DNA of 64,000 bases from the NCBI GenBank assembly GCA_013398015.1, contig VZRR01002859.1, positions 1 to 64,000 of the forward strand. Direction: 5' to 3'. Below the pieces are notes generated by a model. It did no database searches and had not been told where the DNA came from. It saw only the letters and a list, made by a program, of their open reading frames with translations. The stretch's first letter is position 1; the number at the start of each line of letters is the position of its first letter. Positions 1 to 12,644 of this stretch are shown here, in pieces. A program made the position numbers and the translations under genes. The stretch is from Oreocharis arfaki. Lineage: Eukaryota; Chordata; Aves; Passeriformes; Paramythiidae.

Positions 1-394
1 GCTGCAACACTTATGAACATTGATGTTTGGGTAAATGAATCAAGCTTGTTCCTTAGCCTGTACAGAAATTCTTGGGCAGAGTGCTAAGCGAACTTTTGTC
101 TTAGCACTATGGGACCATTGTGCATCAGTATCACAAGTTGTACTGCCATGGTGGGCTGTTCCCTCATGTCCTCGGTTGCTCTAAGACAGATGTCATTTGT
201 ATATCATCTTATCAATGTGTAAGTACTTGGTGGGAGGAGGCAAAAAAAAAAACGGATTCAGACTACATCCAGAGTCATTCAGTGACAGGACAACACACAG
301 TGGTCACATACTGAAATACCAGTAGTTGCATTTAAGCATGGGCAAAAGAGGGGAATACTGTGAGGGAGATCAAACACAGGATCAGATTCCTCAA
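1..394. other. AT-rich sequence, no feature seen
   Basis: I see no coding region, RNA gene or recognisable repeat here. Open frames are short and carry no known motif. Confidence 0.5.
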
Positions 395-532
395 ACAAGT
401 CGTGGAGGCTTCATCAGTAGAGACACAGTTCTGAAAAACCTACAGTAGCTGACCATGACTGAGCAAGGATGTTAAACTAGATAATACCCAGGGATTCTTC
501 TCAGACTTAGGGGTTCTGCGATTTTTCTTCCA
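395..532 (+). mobile_element. old CR1 LINE 3' end fragment
   Basis: The stretch resembles the CR1 3' UTR. A 'gtGGAgnCTtCAT...GGAGAcA' block is followed by 'TGACCaTGacTGAGCAaGGaTGTTaaACTAGATaA' spaced as in CR1. It ends in a decayed 'TTCTGcGATttTT', where CR1 carries its terminal octamer. There is no coding part. Divergence is high, so this is an old 5'-truncated copy. The match is from memory of the family consensus, not an alignment. Confidence 0.5.
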
Positions 533-2119
533 TTATTAGTCAATCTCTGTCAAACTTGTTAAACTTTTAACAGGTACAGTTTCCTAGAGTGAAGACAACT
601 TGACCACCAATTGCTTGAAGCATCGTGCCCTTCTGCTTTGAGCCAGTCTCCTCCAGGCTTGTTCTAGTGTGCCTTCAATCTTGTGTTGGGAAAAAAAAAT
701 GGAAAATCAATCCCTACTGTCCTTGCCCTCTTGCCCATAATTTTCATGTCCCTCTTGGCCCTATAAACCTCTGTCAGGTTCTCCTTTGCACATATTTTAC
801 TCATAATGAAGAGTCCAACTTTCTTTTGCTGTGGCTTAGTCATTCCTTCACAGTCTGATTTCATGCACTGCCTCTATTTCTCTTTTTCTGAAGCTTTCTG
901 TTTTAATACTTTTTTTTTTTAATTTGGGAATCCAGCACGTACATTCATATCGTGACCTAATTCTTTACAGTCTAGTACAGTAGTTGTCTATTACTTCCAA
1001 ATAATACTTAACAGTATGATAGTTTGCTTGTTTTCTAGTGCTAGTAAATACTGAGCAAATGTTCATACAGAACAATTTACCTTAACCCCCAGATTTCAGA
1101 TTGAGTCACAGTGATCAGCTCAGAACACATAATTTTTTATGCAATGTGATATGTTTATTTATTCATGTATTTTGGTTTAATGAATTTATTGCCCACCAGT
1201 ATTGTAAGAACTTTTCATGATTATTCACAGACTGTCTTTGTACTTGTTAAAATGAATAACACAATGAGATCAGAAAATTTCACTGTCGTCAAAGATCACA
1301 TCAGCATATCTTGCACAGTTTGTTGGGGATCTCCCCTGTGAATTCTGACCACTATGAAAATTGATCATTTATTATTACACTCTATTTTCCATCTCTTAAT
1401 CATGCAAGAATTTGTATTCACATCTAAAGTTTTTCCGAGTCATTTCCCTGTCAAAAGACTTTCGGTAATCTAACAGTACATGTCAATGAAATTAACCTCT
1501 ATTCACAGACTTGCTGACTGTTTGACAAGGTATGTAAGGCAAGAAATAATTTTCCAAAAGCCATGCTTCCAGTATTTTATATTTGTGCACAGAACAACTA
1601 CTTCTGTTCTCCATCTACCAAATTGCCTAGTGCATATTAGTTTTACAGAACTGTATGTCATTGCATGTCTTTTCAAACCTTTTCTCTACTTGTATTTGTA
1701 TAGTACATTTCCTACATATAAAGAAAGAAATATTCTTAATGCTGTAACTGGAGCAAGCAAACTGCAAAAGAGCTACAATTAAACAAAGTTTAATACCTAG
1801 TATGAGATTATTAGGTGAAGCAGAACCTCAATGGAACCTTCAGGAGCCTCAGTGCAGAAACATAATTTGAATGACTAGACAGAATCCAAGCTACACTTCA
1901 GATTTTATTTTCTAGTGGAGAATTGTTTCACAGATATCTTTTTGGTTTCAAATGTCTAATAGCTTGCAATATGCAAGGTCTTATTAATCCAAAGGTAAAT
2001 GAATCATCACTAGTGCGTTTAAAAATGCACATTTTCCTCTCTGATGTCAAAGTAAATCACAGACCATCACTCTGGATCAGTTTTGCTCTGGTCTTTTAAA
2101 GAGCAAAGTCAAGTTAATC
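533..2119. other. AT-rich sequence, no feature seen
   Basis: No gene, RNA or recognisable repeat is visible. A T-run at about 910-921 is the only low-complexity feature. Confidence 0.5.
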
Positions 2120-2889
2120 TGTATCCTACAAGGCAGGAGGACAAAAAAGACACCAAAAAGACACACAGGGCAGTGTAGGAAATGGAATTACAGAAAGCTC
2201 ACAGGTGCTGACAGAGAACATAAACAGCATTGTGCCTGAAGAGATAGAAATGAATACGTTTCGATTTGAGACCTTGGCTAAGGCTGCCTGAGCTAGAACA
2301 GTGAGCTTTTGTAGTTTGAAGCAAGAATGCAGTTTTGTAGTTTTAAAAGAAATATGCTTTATGAAAGTAGAAATATATTTTAGTAAGTAGATACATGTTG
2401 TAAGTAAAGAAGAACTATGATAAATAGAAGGTTGAAGAGTTTTAAGTTTAACAATAGACCTTAGTATAAAATTTGTTAGAAAGTTAAGATGAAACAATAT
2501 AAGCCTGAGCAATAGGCCTTAATAGCAATATGGTGATTGGTTAAGAAAATACGCATTGTGGTAGAATCATGTACAATGATGATTGGTACAAATATGCTAG
2601 CACACTTTGTGGCATTTGCTTATTGGTTTGATAAAGTATATAAGGCCTTGTAAAAGTAAAATAGTAAGCTTGCTTGCAGCTTTTTGGAGAACTCCGTTTT
2701 AGCTGCATCCGCACCTGTTGCTGCCGCTGCTGCCCGCCGCTGATACTGCTATTGCAATTGTAACTGTTGCTACTTTTGTATTAGAGATGCTGTTCACAGC
2801 GTCTCTCCCATTCGATACTTCAATAAAAATGAGACTGATTCTGCAATAAATCATCAATGTGACATCTCTCAGTTATCCCAATCCGACCA
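2120..2889 (+). mobile_element. solo LTR of an endogenous retrovirus (boundaries approximate)
   Basis: The piece reads as U3-R-U5 on the plus strand. It has repeated 'GATTGGT' CAAT-type boxes at about 2533 and 2581, and a TATA box (TATATAAG) at 2637-2644. Poly(A) signals (AATAAA) lie at 2822-2827 and 2845-2850. The tail 'GTGACATCTCTCAG..' leads to '..CCGACCA', typical of an avian LTR U5 end. A CTG/CCG-rich stretch at 2700-2760 lies in the transcribed part. I chose the left boundary because a TG sits at 2120 upstream of U3-like sequence, but no convincing target-site duplication flanks it. No retroviral gene adjoins, so it is probably a solo LTR. Open frames inside it are chance. Confidence 0.55.
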
Positions 2890-3860
2890 ATCCTGGCTGG
2901 GCAGCATATGTTAAGAGTCCTCTGATTTGTTAGAAAGAAACACAGTGTCCCCAGGAGATTTTAAGCTATACATGTAATTAAATCTTGGCAGGTTCAATTT
3001 TTACAAAACGACAGAACAAGAATTCAGCTGTCTGGTGTGTTATTGAATTTCTTGCTAACAGAAACCTACATTTTGAAGATTAAATTTTTGGTGGGCAATG
3101 TGGTAATTCAAAATCTAAACTTTGTTAATATTCACTTACATTTGTTTAACAACTCTTAGAACTGTCGTGCACCATGGTCCTTATCAAGACTGAAACCTGA
3201 TTCTTCTGTGTACTATGTTAACATGCAATTAGATGCATTTTGTCTCAAATAGGTGGTAGTATAAAGATGAAAGATAGTATGGAGATGGGAAACTGAATCT
3301 TAAATAAGTGAAGAGAAGTTTTACTTCCTATATCTTGAGCTAGGTACAAAGCAAGCACCTATATAGAATGCATCCCACTTAGCTTTAGTCTCATGGAAGT
3401 CATTTCAAGTAGTTAACCAGAACCCGCGTGATGCCGGTGAAGAAAGTTAAACTCAATATCTGCACTGCTGTTTGCCTCTGAGTATTACTTGACTGGTTAT
3501 TTATTTTGGGGGTAAGATGGGTGTACCAGAACAGCCTTTCCATCAGACTTCTCCTTTCATAGGAACTGAGGTTTGCCCAACTAAAAGAAGCAGATGACCT
3601 GGAGCTTATGAATTCCGAGTGTAGGGTCAGATCCTGATTAGAGACCATCAGAACACGACTGGAGAACACTTTCAGATTATCTTGATAATATCCTAGATTT
3701 CAACAGTTTAGTTACAACCACTGAAAATTTCACCTTCAGATTACTGTAGTTCAGTGGTTTGTATTAAAACTCAATCTTGCCTGTCCATAGCTTCTCAAAG
3801 TTACCACTTCCAACAATGAAAATTCTTACCACAAATTTTCTGATTATCTTTTATATGCTG

Positions 3861-3961
3861 CTTTGGGTTGTGGTTTTTGAGTTTTGGTTGTTTTCCTTGT
3901 TTGATGGTTTTTTTTGTTTTTTTTTTTTGCTTTGCTTTTCTTCCTGTTTTTCATTTTCTTG
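3861..3961. repeat. T-rich low-complexity tract
   Basis: A strongly T-biased run with interspersed G and C (TTTTG, TTTTC), including stretches of 8 to 12 T. It produces spurious open frames on both strands (poly-Phe on one, poly-Lys on the other). Confidence 0.85.
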
Positions 3962-4774
3962 ATCAACCTAAGGATAAGATTACTTCCTAATAGTTTGCTT
4001 GCTAGCCATTCAAAATACCAAGTGACCACTGGAAACAGGTGAAGTAGTAGACATTTTCAGTTTGATAGGAGAGCGGTAGTAAGTACACCATGTTAATCAC
4101 TTATGGAAAGAAAAATATTAAAAGATGATTTCAGTGAAATGTAAACTTTTTGATAATCAGGAAAAAATTAATGTGGGGAGTATTTAAAATATATCTGTTT
4201 TGTTAGTTAGACCATTTAAAAAAGAAAATGTGAAATTAATTCAAAGGTATCTAAATGTTTTGACACTTCTTGAACGAAGCTCTATTTTGACTTCACAAAA
4301 AAGCCCAGGTAAGTACTGGTTAAGTAAGCCTATCCTTAGAAATAATACCTTGCACATCACAATAAAGCTGTTGACTAGAATGATCATACATGAAGAAAGT
4401 CAAATATATTTCTCTATGCCTGAGGAAAAATTTGCATTTCAGTTCACTATGAAACTGGAGCAATTCAATTGACAGTAGATCAGAATTTGGCACTTTGTTT
4501 GGGCATTTTCAACCCCTAGTGGCATTTTTTATTTTTCATTACAATTCTGATGAAAAATTTAATTTGGGAAAGTAATTAATTTGCTTGTTCCCTTGCCATC
4601 TGAATCTGTCATGGCTCAGCATATTCATCACAAGGGGTCAAGCATGGGTAATGAAGCAGTTACGAGCTTGCTGGCAACTACTATGCCAGCATTGTACTGA
4701 AATGTAGCCCAATCCTCTGATTACAGTTGTCTATATTAGGGCACTGAATCTTTTCAGAGCATCTGTCTTAGCTG

Positions 4775-4782
4775 CATCATCG

Positions 4783-4813
<31 letters not shown>
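4775..4813. repeat. (CAT)13 microsatellite
   Basis: Thirteen CAT trinucleotides in 39 bp, with one interruption (CGT) at the third unit. The ten perfect units after it make a length-polymorphic locus likely. Confidence 0.95.
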
Positions 4814-7689
4814 TCTCAATACTACTATAAAGGTTTTTCCTCAAACCAGACCATGAAACTTCACTTTGTTTACATGTTAATAGAAGGTCTTTGCCTCAAA
4901 AAGCAGAGGTAAAGGACAGAATGAAAAATAGTTAATCTGCTGATGGCATACTGAGGCATAGTCAGCTTCAACTTTCTGTCATTTCAGAACCACTCCATCT
5001 CTCAATAATCAAAAGTATTTGCAGATCATTAACACTTGTCTTCCTGAATAAATTAGTTAAAAGAAACTTTCATTCTGCAGACTATTAAGCAGAGAAAGAT
5101 AAAAGCAGGAGATATTTTTCTTGTAGTTTGAGATTGTCTCTGTAAGAAAAAGACTTAATAATGATCACTTCTGAGATGGAGACAGTACAATGCAGGTAAT
5201 GTTTTTATTCCCTAATTCTAGTAGTCTTCTGAATGTTGTTTTTTGTTGAAAATACTTTGAGGGAGGTGATATATCTACAGAGACTTCGTACTCTAAAGTT
5301 TATAAACACTATGTATGTAGCTGTATAACATCATTTATTAAGATTCAAATTTGTATTAGATCTTCTATCCTCCACAAATTATCAAAATTTAAAATTAACA
5401 TCTTCCATCCTCCTGTATTATTATCTTTGAGGGGAAAAGACCGTTTGAAAGACAGAGGTCATATTTAGTGCCTCATCAGATACGGCATCTGATTTAGCAG
5501 TTTTACTTATCCTTTTGAGAATAGTAAGTGCTACAATGTGACAATTCTACATTAATTATGGTTTTAATAATAATGGTTTTATCTCATTACTTGTTTATCT
5601 AGGTAAAAATTGATTTAATTTGTTATTATGCATACGGTAATGTGTCTTAATTTGGTTACAACTAACATTCTGTGCAGGCGATCATGATGCTTAGAGTGGT
5701 GTGTTTAGTGGTTTCATTCTCTCTTTTTCCTTGCATAATATAAATAAAATATACCTCAGAAAATAAAAAAAAATCTAATATAATTTTTCACTGAGTTCAC
5801 TGACAAGCTATCATTTATTTCAATGGAGGCAAAAGGTGTAAAAGCATTAAGTTTTGTTAAATTTTATACATCTCCTTATTCAAAATCTTATGTACTGTAG
5901 TCTACTACCCTCCAAAAAAGCAGTTTGGTTAGGAGCTCTGGTTATCAGGCATGACAGCATAGTATTTCCCTGCTCTTGATGAATATTCCTTTTTTTCCCC
6001 GATGCTTCAACTATGCTATTAGCTTCCTCAGACAACTGAAACAACTAGTCTCCTTCAATGAAGGATTCCTAAAGGAGACAGAATGTGCATTTCTCTTCTT
6101 CTGGGAAACTGATTTTATAATGGTGAGGGTGTCAGACATAATTAAGATGAATGATTGTGTACCCAACTAAATTAATCTTATTGTTGTAAATTTGACATTT
6201 TTCCTATACTGTTCATGAGCCTAATAGGAACAAATCAAATGCACATCTTCTTAGCCAGAGTCAGAGACAGGATAAAGTACACAACACTGTTAAATAACTG
6301 CTGAAGTTGCAGAAGTCTGAAGTCCTCCTTCAGACATAATCCTTTAAGTATTTTTAACACAAGTGTTGAAGGAGCAAATTTTATGTTTTAAGACATAAAT
6401 ATGATTTATATGAGAAATTTTGTCAGATTTCCTCATCCAGTGAAAGTAGTAAAAAAAGCATATAGGCTCTCTGTCACAATAATATACTGATTCTCTCATG
6501 AGATATTTGGATCATTTTAGAGATTAGCAAATAAGACAGAAATAATGTCTACTACTATTCCTTGTCTTTCTACCATCTTGTCCCAACAACCTTTAAACTC
6601 TTCTCATGGCTGGGTTATTTTTGTTTTTTTCTTAAGAAACAGCAGATAATCCAGGTTATCACAACAACATTCTCGGTAAGTTAGTTTCCAAATGATTTTC
6701 AGATTCTGATTAAGATGATCATATATTAATTCTTTAAGGAAAAAAAACAAAAAACCACTTTACTGCATGCCATCAGTTAGCTTGCTATCAATTATTTACA
6801 AGCACTACAAAATCTATTTTATGTCTCAGTGTACTGTAAATAGGGAAGACATCCAAATATTACTAACTGCAGCCAAATTTACTGGCAAAAACTTTATTTA
6901 TATTATGTATGGCTCTGACTAATTGTTTTATACTAAGAAGAGTGAAGTAACTATCAGTCCACAACATCCAGCGGTCCAAGACAAGACAGTATTATCTTTT
7001 GATAGTCTGATTTTTGGTAACCAAATAAAACCTGTTACAGAGAGAAGAAAGACAACAAAGAGCAAATATACAATGCATTTAAAGCAGAATACACATAGTA
7101 AATTCAGATATTATAACAAATTGCAAGCCAATGAAGAAAATAACAAATAAGTAAATTCTACTGTCTAAAAAGCATAAAAACTATCTCAGTGTAATCCAAA
7201 TGAGTAAGAAGAAATCATTAGCTTAAGCATAACATTCCTCCTGGCTAAGAGCTTGGGATGGTAATTTGCTATGTCTGTCTTCTTCCTGAAGAAAATTCAT
7301 TTCATCAACCCTAGCAGCCAAGGAGAGGCCTTATGTAACCAGCATTCCCCTGCTTCACAGCCCTGGTAATGTAGTTAGTATAACTTACATTGTTCATAAA
7401 GCAAGTAGCCATTCTCTGTGACCAAGTGGGTCACTCTTCATTTCCTTTCCTCCCACTATTAGGACCAAAGATCATGTGAACCAAGTAGAAAAATAAAATA
7501 AAACATATTTCTACTTCTACTGGGTACCAGTCTCAAGATTCCTGTGTGCCAGGCCAATCATCCCCTTCCTTACCAGCCTTGAAGGTCCTAGGCACTTGAC
7601 CAAACAGGCGTTGTTGATGACCCCATCAAAGAACAAAGAAGCATAACAACACACTGTCTATAAAATCAAGCAGCAACTTCTTAGTCCTA

Positions 7690-8492
7690 AGTGGTGATCT
7701 TGGATGGATAGGGGACATCTTGGGCATACCATTCATGAAATGATAGACTTTTCAGTTCTCAGAGAAGTAAGGAGGGGAGTCAGCAGAACTTCCACCTTGG
7801 ACTTCTGAAGGGCAACCTTTGGCTTGTTTAGGAACCTGGTCAACAGAGCCCCTAGAAGACAGTCCTGAAGGGCAAGGGAGTCCAGGAAGGATGAACATTC
7901 TTCAAGGAGAAAATCCAGAACGTGGAAGGGCAGGCCATGCCAAAAGCAGGCATTGCTCTGCCATAAAAGACAATAAAAAGGTTTCTATAAGGGCATCAGC
8001 AAGAAAAGGAGGACTAAGGAGAAGCTCCATCCTTTACTGGATGCAGAGTGAGACAGTGACAAAAGATGAAGAAAATGCAGAAGGACTTAATGCCTTCTGC
8101 ACCTCAATCTGTTACAGTAAGACCAGTTATTCTCCAGGTACTCAGCCCCCTAAGCTGGAAAACAGGGATGAGGAGCAGAATGAATTCCCCACATCAGAGG
8201 GCAAAAGGTCAATGAGCTGCTACTTAGACATAAGTAAGTCTATGGTGTCAGATGGGATCCCTCCAAGAGAACTGAGGGAGCTGGTGGAAGTGCTCACCCA
8301 AGCCACTTCCAAATATTTATCAGCACTCCTGTCTAAGCAGGGAGGTTCAAGTTGACTGGAGGTTAGCAAATATGATGTCCATCCACAAAAAGGATTGAAA
8401 GGAGGATCTGGGAAACTACAGGCCTGTCAGCCTGACCTCAGTGCCAGGGAAGACTATGGAACAGATCATCCTGAGTGCAATCACATGGTGTG
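7690..8492 (+). mobile_element. CR1 LINE ORF2 remnant (endonuclease end to start of reverse transcriptase)
   Basis: The sequence follows CR1 ORF2 in order. First comes the C-terminal endonuclease block, readable as HEMIDFSVLREVRRGVSRT. The linker follows, with DNKK.., then 'KDEENAEGLNAFCTS' (family form KAEVLNAFFAS). Next is 'DGIPPRELRELVEVL', the LHP-R-LRELAEVL-like block. Then comes the RT-entry block, readable in shifted frames as ANMMSIHKKD and GNYRPVSLTSVPGKTMEQIILSAI. An internal stop after 'TLDF', an indel near 7730 and frame changes around 8350-8400 show it is dead. It starts and stops abruptly, so it lacks ORF1, most of the RT and the 3' UTR. A 178-residue open frame starting at 7819 lies in this remnant and is not a host gene. 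Confidence 0.9.
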
Positions 8493-10619
8493 AGTGATCA
8501 AATAAATTTTTTTGTATGTTTGGGCTGATACCCTTGTCTTTGAGACCCACCTGCTAAAATTTTAATGTAGAAAATGACAATATGTCTAGCCCTCCTGTGA
8601 ACTCTGATAGGGCTCTGCTGTCTTGGAAGCATTTTTCCTAAAGTATGACAACTGATTTCCGGCATATAATTTAGAAGCATAATAATGACTTAGGCTGCAA
8701 TTTGCAATACAGTGCAATCCAACACAAAGGTCAGTTATACAGACCTATACAGTTAAAGTTATAATAGGACCAATATAAGACAAAAGAGCATGTGATTGTG
8801 GTCGTCTTCTCTGGGACTTAACAGAGCAAAAGACATGAACAAGTAAAAACAGGATAAAAATTAGGATGAGAATACTTTTATCAGCTGTCATCAGTGAAAA
8901 AGGAAAAAGAAGATTTTAGTATATATAATTCAGTATATCTTCCTCTCCCTACCTTAACAAAGGGACATCGTTAGTTGCTTGCTCAGTACCCATTAGAATC
9001 TTCAATGTAAGAGGCAGAGGCAAATTTTCTAGAAGGCGAGTGTCTTTAGAAAGTGTGCAATTCCAGGGTACCATTACTGCTATTAAAAATTACCTTTAAA
9101 ATGGTGTTTAAAATGATCACAGTGTGACCAATATACGCAAGTGTGAAGAAGAAGTGGGGAAGTGAGTCTCCACAATCAGTACCTGAATTCCACTCTTTAC
9201 GTTTTAAATGCCAAAATCTTCATTTTGCCTAATTAAGAAGAAGTTCTTCAAAAAATAATCACAGAAGTTGGAGCAGAGTAATCATAGAGTTGGAGTCAGC
9301 ATTGACCAGATGACCTGTTGGAGGATAACAGGTGTTCAGTCTTGGCCTGTGGTCTCAGGGAAGTAACTGAAGTGAACCCTTGTCTCAGTGATAGATTCCA
9401 TGACTCTGACGTTTCACATTGGATCATTATTTGATGAGACCGTTAAATGATACCAACTGATGTCTGGACCATAGAATTTTATTGCTTTGTTTCTTTTTTC
9501 CAATATCTAGCATTAGGTTGAAGCAGTCATGTCAACATAACTTCGGGCTGTTTCCAGTGATCAGGAAGAGAAAATTTAACAGACAGACTTTTCTGTTAAA
9601 TTCAAAGGCTCTAATTTAACTTCCTCCGCGTGATCCAGCTAGGATCAGTGTTGCATTCATAAAAGTACCTCAGAATTAGCATACTGCTCAGTCCTGAAAG
9701 CTTTTACAGCTAAAAAACCTTGGTAGATGACAATATAAAGTATTTATAATCAGCTGTCATCTTGATTTCAGTGGGACAACTCACATCAAATAGATCTTGT
9801 AAGTGTTTAGGATCAGCCCCAGGCTCTGTCTCTAAACTTTTGTTAGGCATAATCAGTGTCTCACACGCAGAAACATTAAGAGGTTTTTCAACTGCTGCAA
9901 TGTGTGCAGTAGCATACATTATTTTTTAATCTTGTTTCTAAGAATTACATTAAAAAATTAAGAAAAGGTTGAAAATCTAAAGTTTAAATAAGCATTGAAC
10001 AGATTGCTCAAGGTGGTTATGGGACCTTTATAACTGAAGAATACGAAGAGTAGAAAACACAAACAATTTTACTCTGGGGTAGGAGGACAGACTACCTAAC
10101 TACTTGAGGTCCTTTCAAGAGAAAATCACGACAATTTTGATATGTCTATGCAGAGAAACAAAGTAGTTCTTGCTTCCCTGACGGTGCTGCAAACCTTCAG
10201 ATTGCACATCGCTGAGGAGAACAATGTCTCTTGGTCTGCAAATTGTCATAAAAAAGCAAATAGCTATCAGCTGGAATTCACTTGCAGGCTGCTTCCTCCC
10301 TACATCAGGAAAGAAAAAATTAATTGAAACTATGAATGAAAACCAATTCACTAGCCCAGTCCTGAGCTCTGGAATCATCCTTATTCTTGAAACAAACTTG
10401 CATGTTGCAATTCATCTCCCAGGAAGAGTATAAGACTATGGAGGATACCCTATATAATGGTTATATAAGGCCTTATAAAGGATCAGGGTAGGTATTTCAC
10501 TATATCTGAAATCGTATTTATGGAGATGGATGATTAGGAGTTAGGATATGTACAGAGTGTGTCAAATATGGTTATTATAAGGTGAAATAGCTTCTAAAAT
10601 TGATTGGGCCATGACCAAA
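8493..10619. other. AT-rich sequence, no clear feature
   Basis: Nothing convincing is seen. A weak CR1 3'-like phrase (ACCAGATGACCTGTTGGAGG, about 9308-9327) and a later 'ATTCCATGACTCTGA' could be a broken old CR1 end, but the text between them does not follow the family. Confidence 0.45.
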
Positions 10620-10990
10620 TAGCCTATGTCCAAAAGGGTTAAGGAAATAAGCAGAGAAATTGAAGAAGCTTTGGCAGACATTTTTATGTACTTCTGCTCT
10701 TCAAAATAGATCAAGTGAAATCTGACATGACTGGAGAGCAGCCAACATAATGCCATTATTTTAAAATGGCCTAAGGAGAGACAAGGGAGGTAAAGACTCA
10801 CTAACTCATTGGAATTCTCAGAGGATATGGCTGTCAACCTAGACAAAGAAGATATGCACATTACACGAACTTTCAGAAAGCATTCAGCAAAATTCTGCAC
10901 TGTGGGTAGTCTCAGCTGCAAAGTCAAGAAATTAGTTAAGAGCAGACATATTAAACTGAATGAAGTAAACCAGCTATAATAGATGCATGC
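10620..10990 (+). mobile_element. ancient CR1/L3-like reverse-transcriptase remnant
   Basis: A very diverged LINE piece. 'GTTAAGGAAATAAGCAGAG' reads VKEISREIEEALAD, as in the pre-RT segment of L3/CR1-type elements. 'GACTGGAGAGCAGCCAACAT' corresponds to the 'DW..AN' segment at RT entry. 'GTCAACCTAGACAAAGAAGA' with 'CTTTCAGAAAGCATTCAGCA' corresponds to the D-FSKAFD block. Stops and frameshifts occur throughout. It is clearly older than the copies at 7.7, 19.7 and 63.4 kb. Confidence 0.55.
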
Positions 10991-12306
10991 TGAAAGTAGA
11001 AAATAAAGTTAATGAGGACATTTTTGATCAAGACACCTGCTTAAAAAACAAATGTATAAATGAGATGTGACACAGCTATACTGCTAACTGCACTCCTCCT
11101 TCCAAAGGGTCTTCCCAAAGGAGGTGTCTTGCTTCAGATTGACTTGATAATGTAGATCCTTTCAAGTCTGACATGTTTTTAATGCTGTTGTACTACCCTC
11201 TCCTGTCAGAGCTCCCTCCAACATACTGCCCTTCTTCACTTTAACGCAGGTGAATTTTCATGCTCATGAAAACATTTTCCTGTCATCCTCAGAAAAGAAT
11301 TACTCTTTCTTCGCACCATGGGAAACTGCAGCATAAGGTTCCCACACTGTCCTGTGAGATGAAGAGGAAAAAACATCAATTCTGCGTCTATACCATTCCA
11401 TCCATGACAACTTTAGTGGTAGCAATGGAACGATTTTGTATGTGAGGATTGTGCCATAGGCTGAGATCAAAGGTGTGTAAAAAATAAGCCTGTTCCATTG
11501 AATTGTTATATGGCCGCAACCTTTGGTAGCAAGTCAGGATAGATTTCTATTAGCAGGAAAGCAAGAACCGGCTCTGATCCTGATTAGTAATTCCCTGAGC
11601 CACACAGTCCTATGACTGTTATTTATGTTTCTATATTGCTTTTAAAGATGGAAGAGATGAATAAAAAAAGAGGGATGTATCAAAATCTTTTATGCCTTGA
11701 GCTGGCATCACCAGTCTTCCAGAGCAAATATACTACCAACAAAGCAAGGAATTCATTATTTTTCCAAGACATTTTCCATAACATCAATGAAGGATTGTAT
11801 AAAATATTTCTTGTCAGTTCTGATATTAACAGGGGAATTAGTTGGAGATATTTTATGAGGATAGTACAGTCCAAAAAGAGTAAGAAATATTTCTAAATAA
11901 TTAAGTTTTTTTCAAGTTTTGTTTTAATCAGAAAGTGGAGGATATCCTCAGCAGTGCCTTCTTTCCAACACACACTTTATTTTTCTTAAGTTATTTTAAA
12001 TATTTTAGCTGAATTTGTGTTTTAAGATGGCTTTATGGAAATGTCCTTCTTGAGGATGTGAGGAAGCTATTTAGAGAATCAGTTTTTAGTGCAGGTCTTC
12101 TTAAACAGGTAACAGGTTATACCATAACTTTGAATATACTAGTCACTAACATTGTGATTTTTATCTTTGTGGTTATATCAGAAACTCTGAAAAGGTCAAG
12201 CAACTATGTAATATATGTTAATTCCCTTTCTGATGATAATTTATATGTTTTTCCACTCTATTTGAAGAAACAGTATTAGTGGCACCAGATTTGCTCATCT
12301 GCAGAG
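10991..12306. other. AT-rich sequence, no feature seen
   Basis: No gene, RNA or recognisable repeat. The open frames present are short and unsupported. Confidence 0.5.
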
Positions 12307-12358
12307 ATCATAGAACCATGGAGTCAAAGAATTACTTGGAGACCAGAGGATGTCATCA

Positions 12359-12530
12359 AGTTGCACCAGAAAAGGTTTAAACTAGTTATTAGGAAATAAA
12401 GTGTTCAAAAGGTGTGTGACTGTGGCACTTGGGGATATGTTTTAGTGGTCAACACAGTGGTGCTAGGCCAACAGTTGGACTCAATTATCCTAGAGGTCTT
12501 TCTCAACCTTAACAATTGCATGGTTCTATG
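12359..12530 (+). mobile_element. CR1 LINE 3' UTR fragment nested in an opposite-strand CR1
   Basis: 'GTTGCACCAGAAAAGGTTTA' is followed by 'TTATTAGGAAA'. An internal deletion leads to 'GTGACTGTGGCACTTGGGGA', 'TTTAGTGGTCAACACAGTGG', 'TTGGACTCAATTATCCTAGA' and 'CTCAACCTTAACAATTGCA'. It ends at 'TGGTTCTATG', the terminal octamer. This is the order of a CR1 3' UTR on the plus strand. It interrupts the flanking antisense CR1, so it is the younger of the two, unless the two pieces were juxtaposed by rearrangement. Confidence 0.7.
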
Positions 12531-12644
12531 TTCTGGTTCCAACCCCCCTGCCATCACCAGAGACACCTTTCATTAGATCCTGTTACTCAAAGCCCCATCC
12601 AACCTGACCTTGATCCCTTCTGCTACTCTGGGCAACCCGTTTCA

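Larger units (their letters stand above)
2890..7689. other. AT-rich sequence, only simple repeats seen
   Basis: Apart from a T-rich tract and a CAT microsatellite, both listed separately, I see nothing recognisable. Open frames here are short, start at arbitrary ATGs and show no motif. Confidence 0.5.

Noticed and set aside
2126..2512. 128-residue minus-strand open frame
   Set aside because: It overlaps the U3 part of a plus-strand LTR and has no family motif.
7819..8355. 178-residue open frame as a host gene
   Set aside because: Its translation follows the linker of CR1 ORF2, with stops and frameshifts on both sides.
9255..9420. Possible CR1 3' end
   Set aside because: Two short CR1-like phrases occur, but the sequence between them does not match the family.
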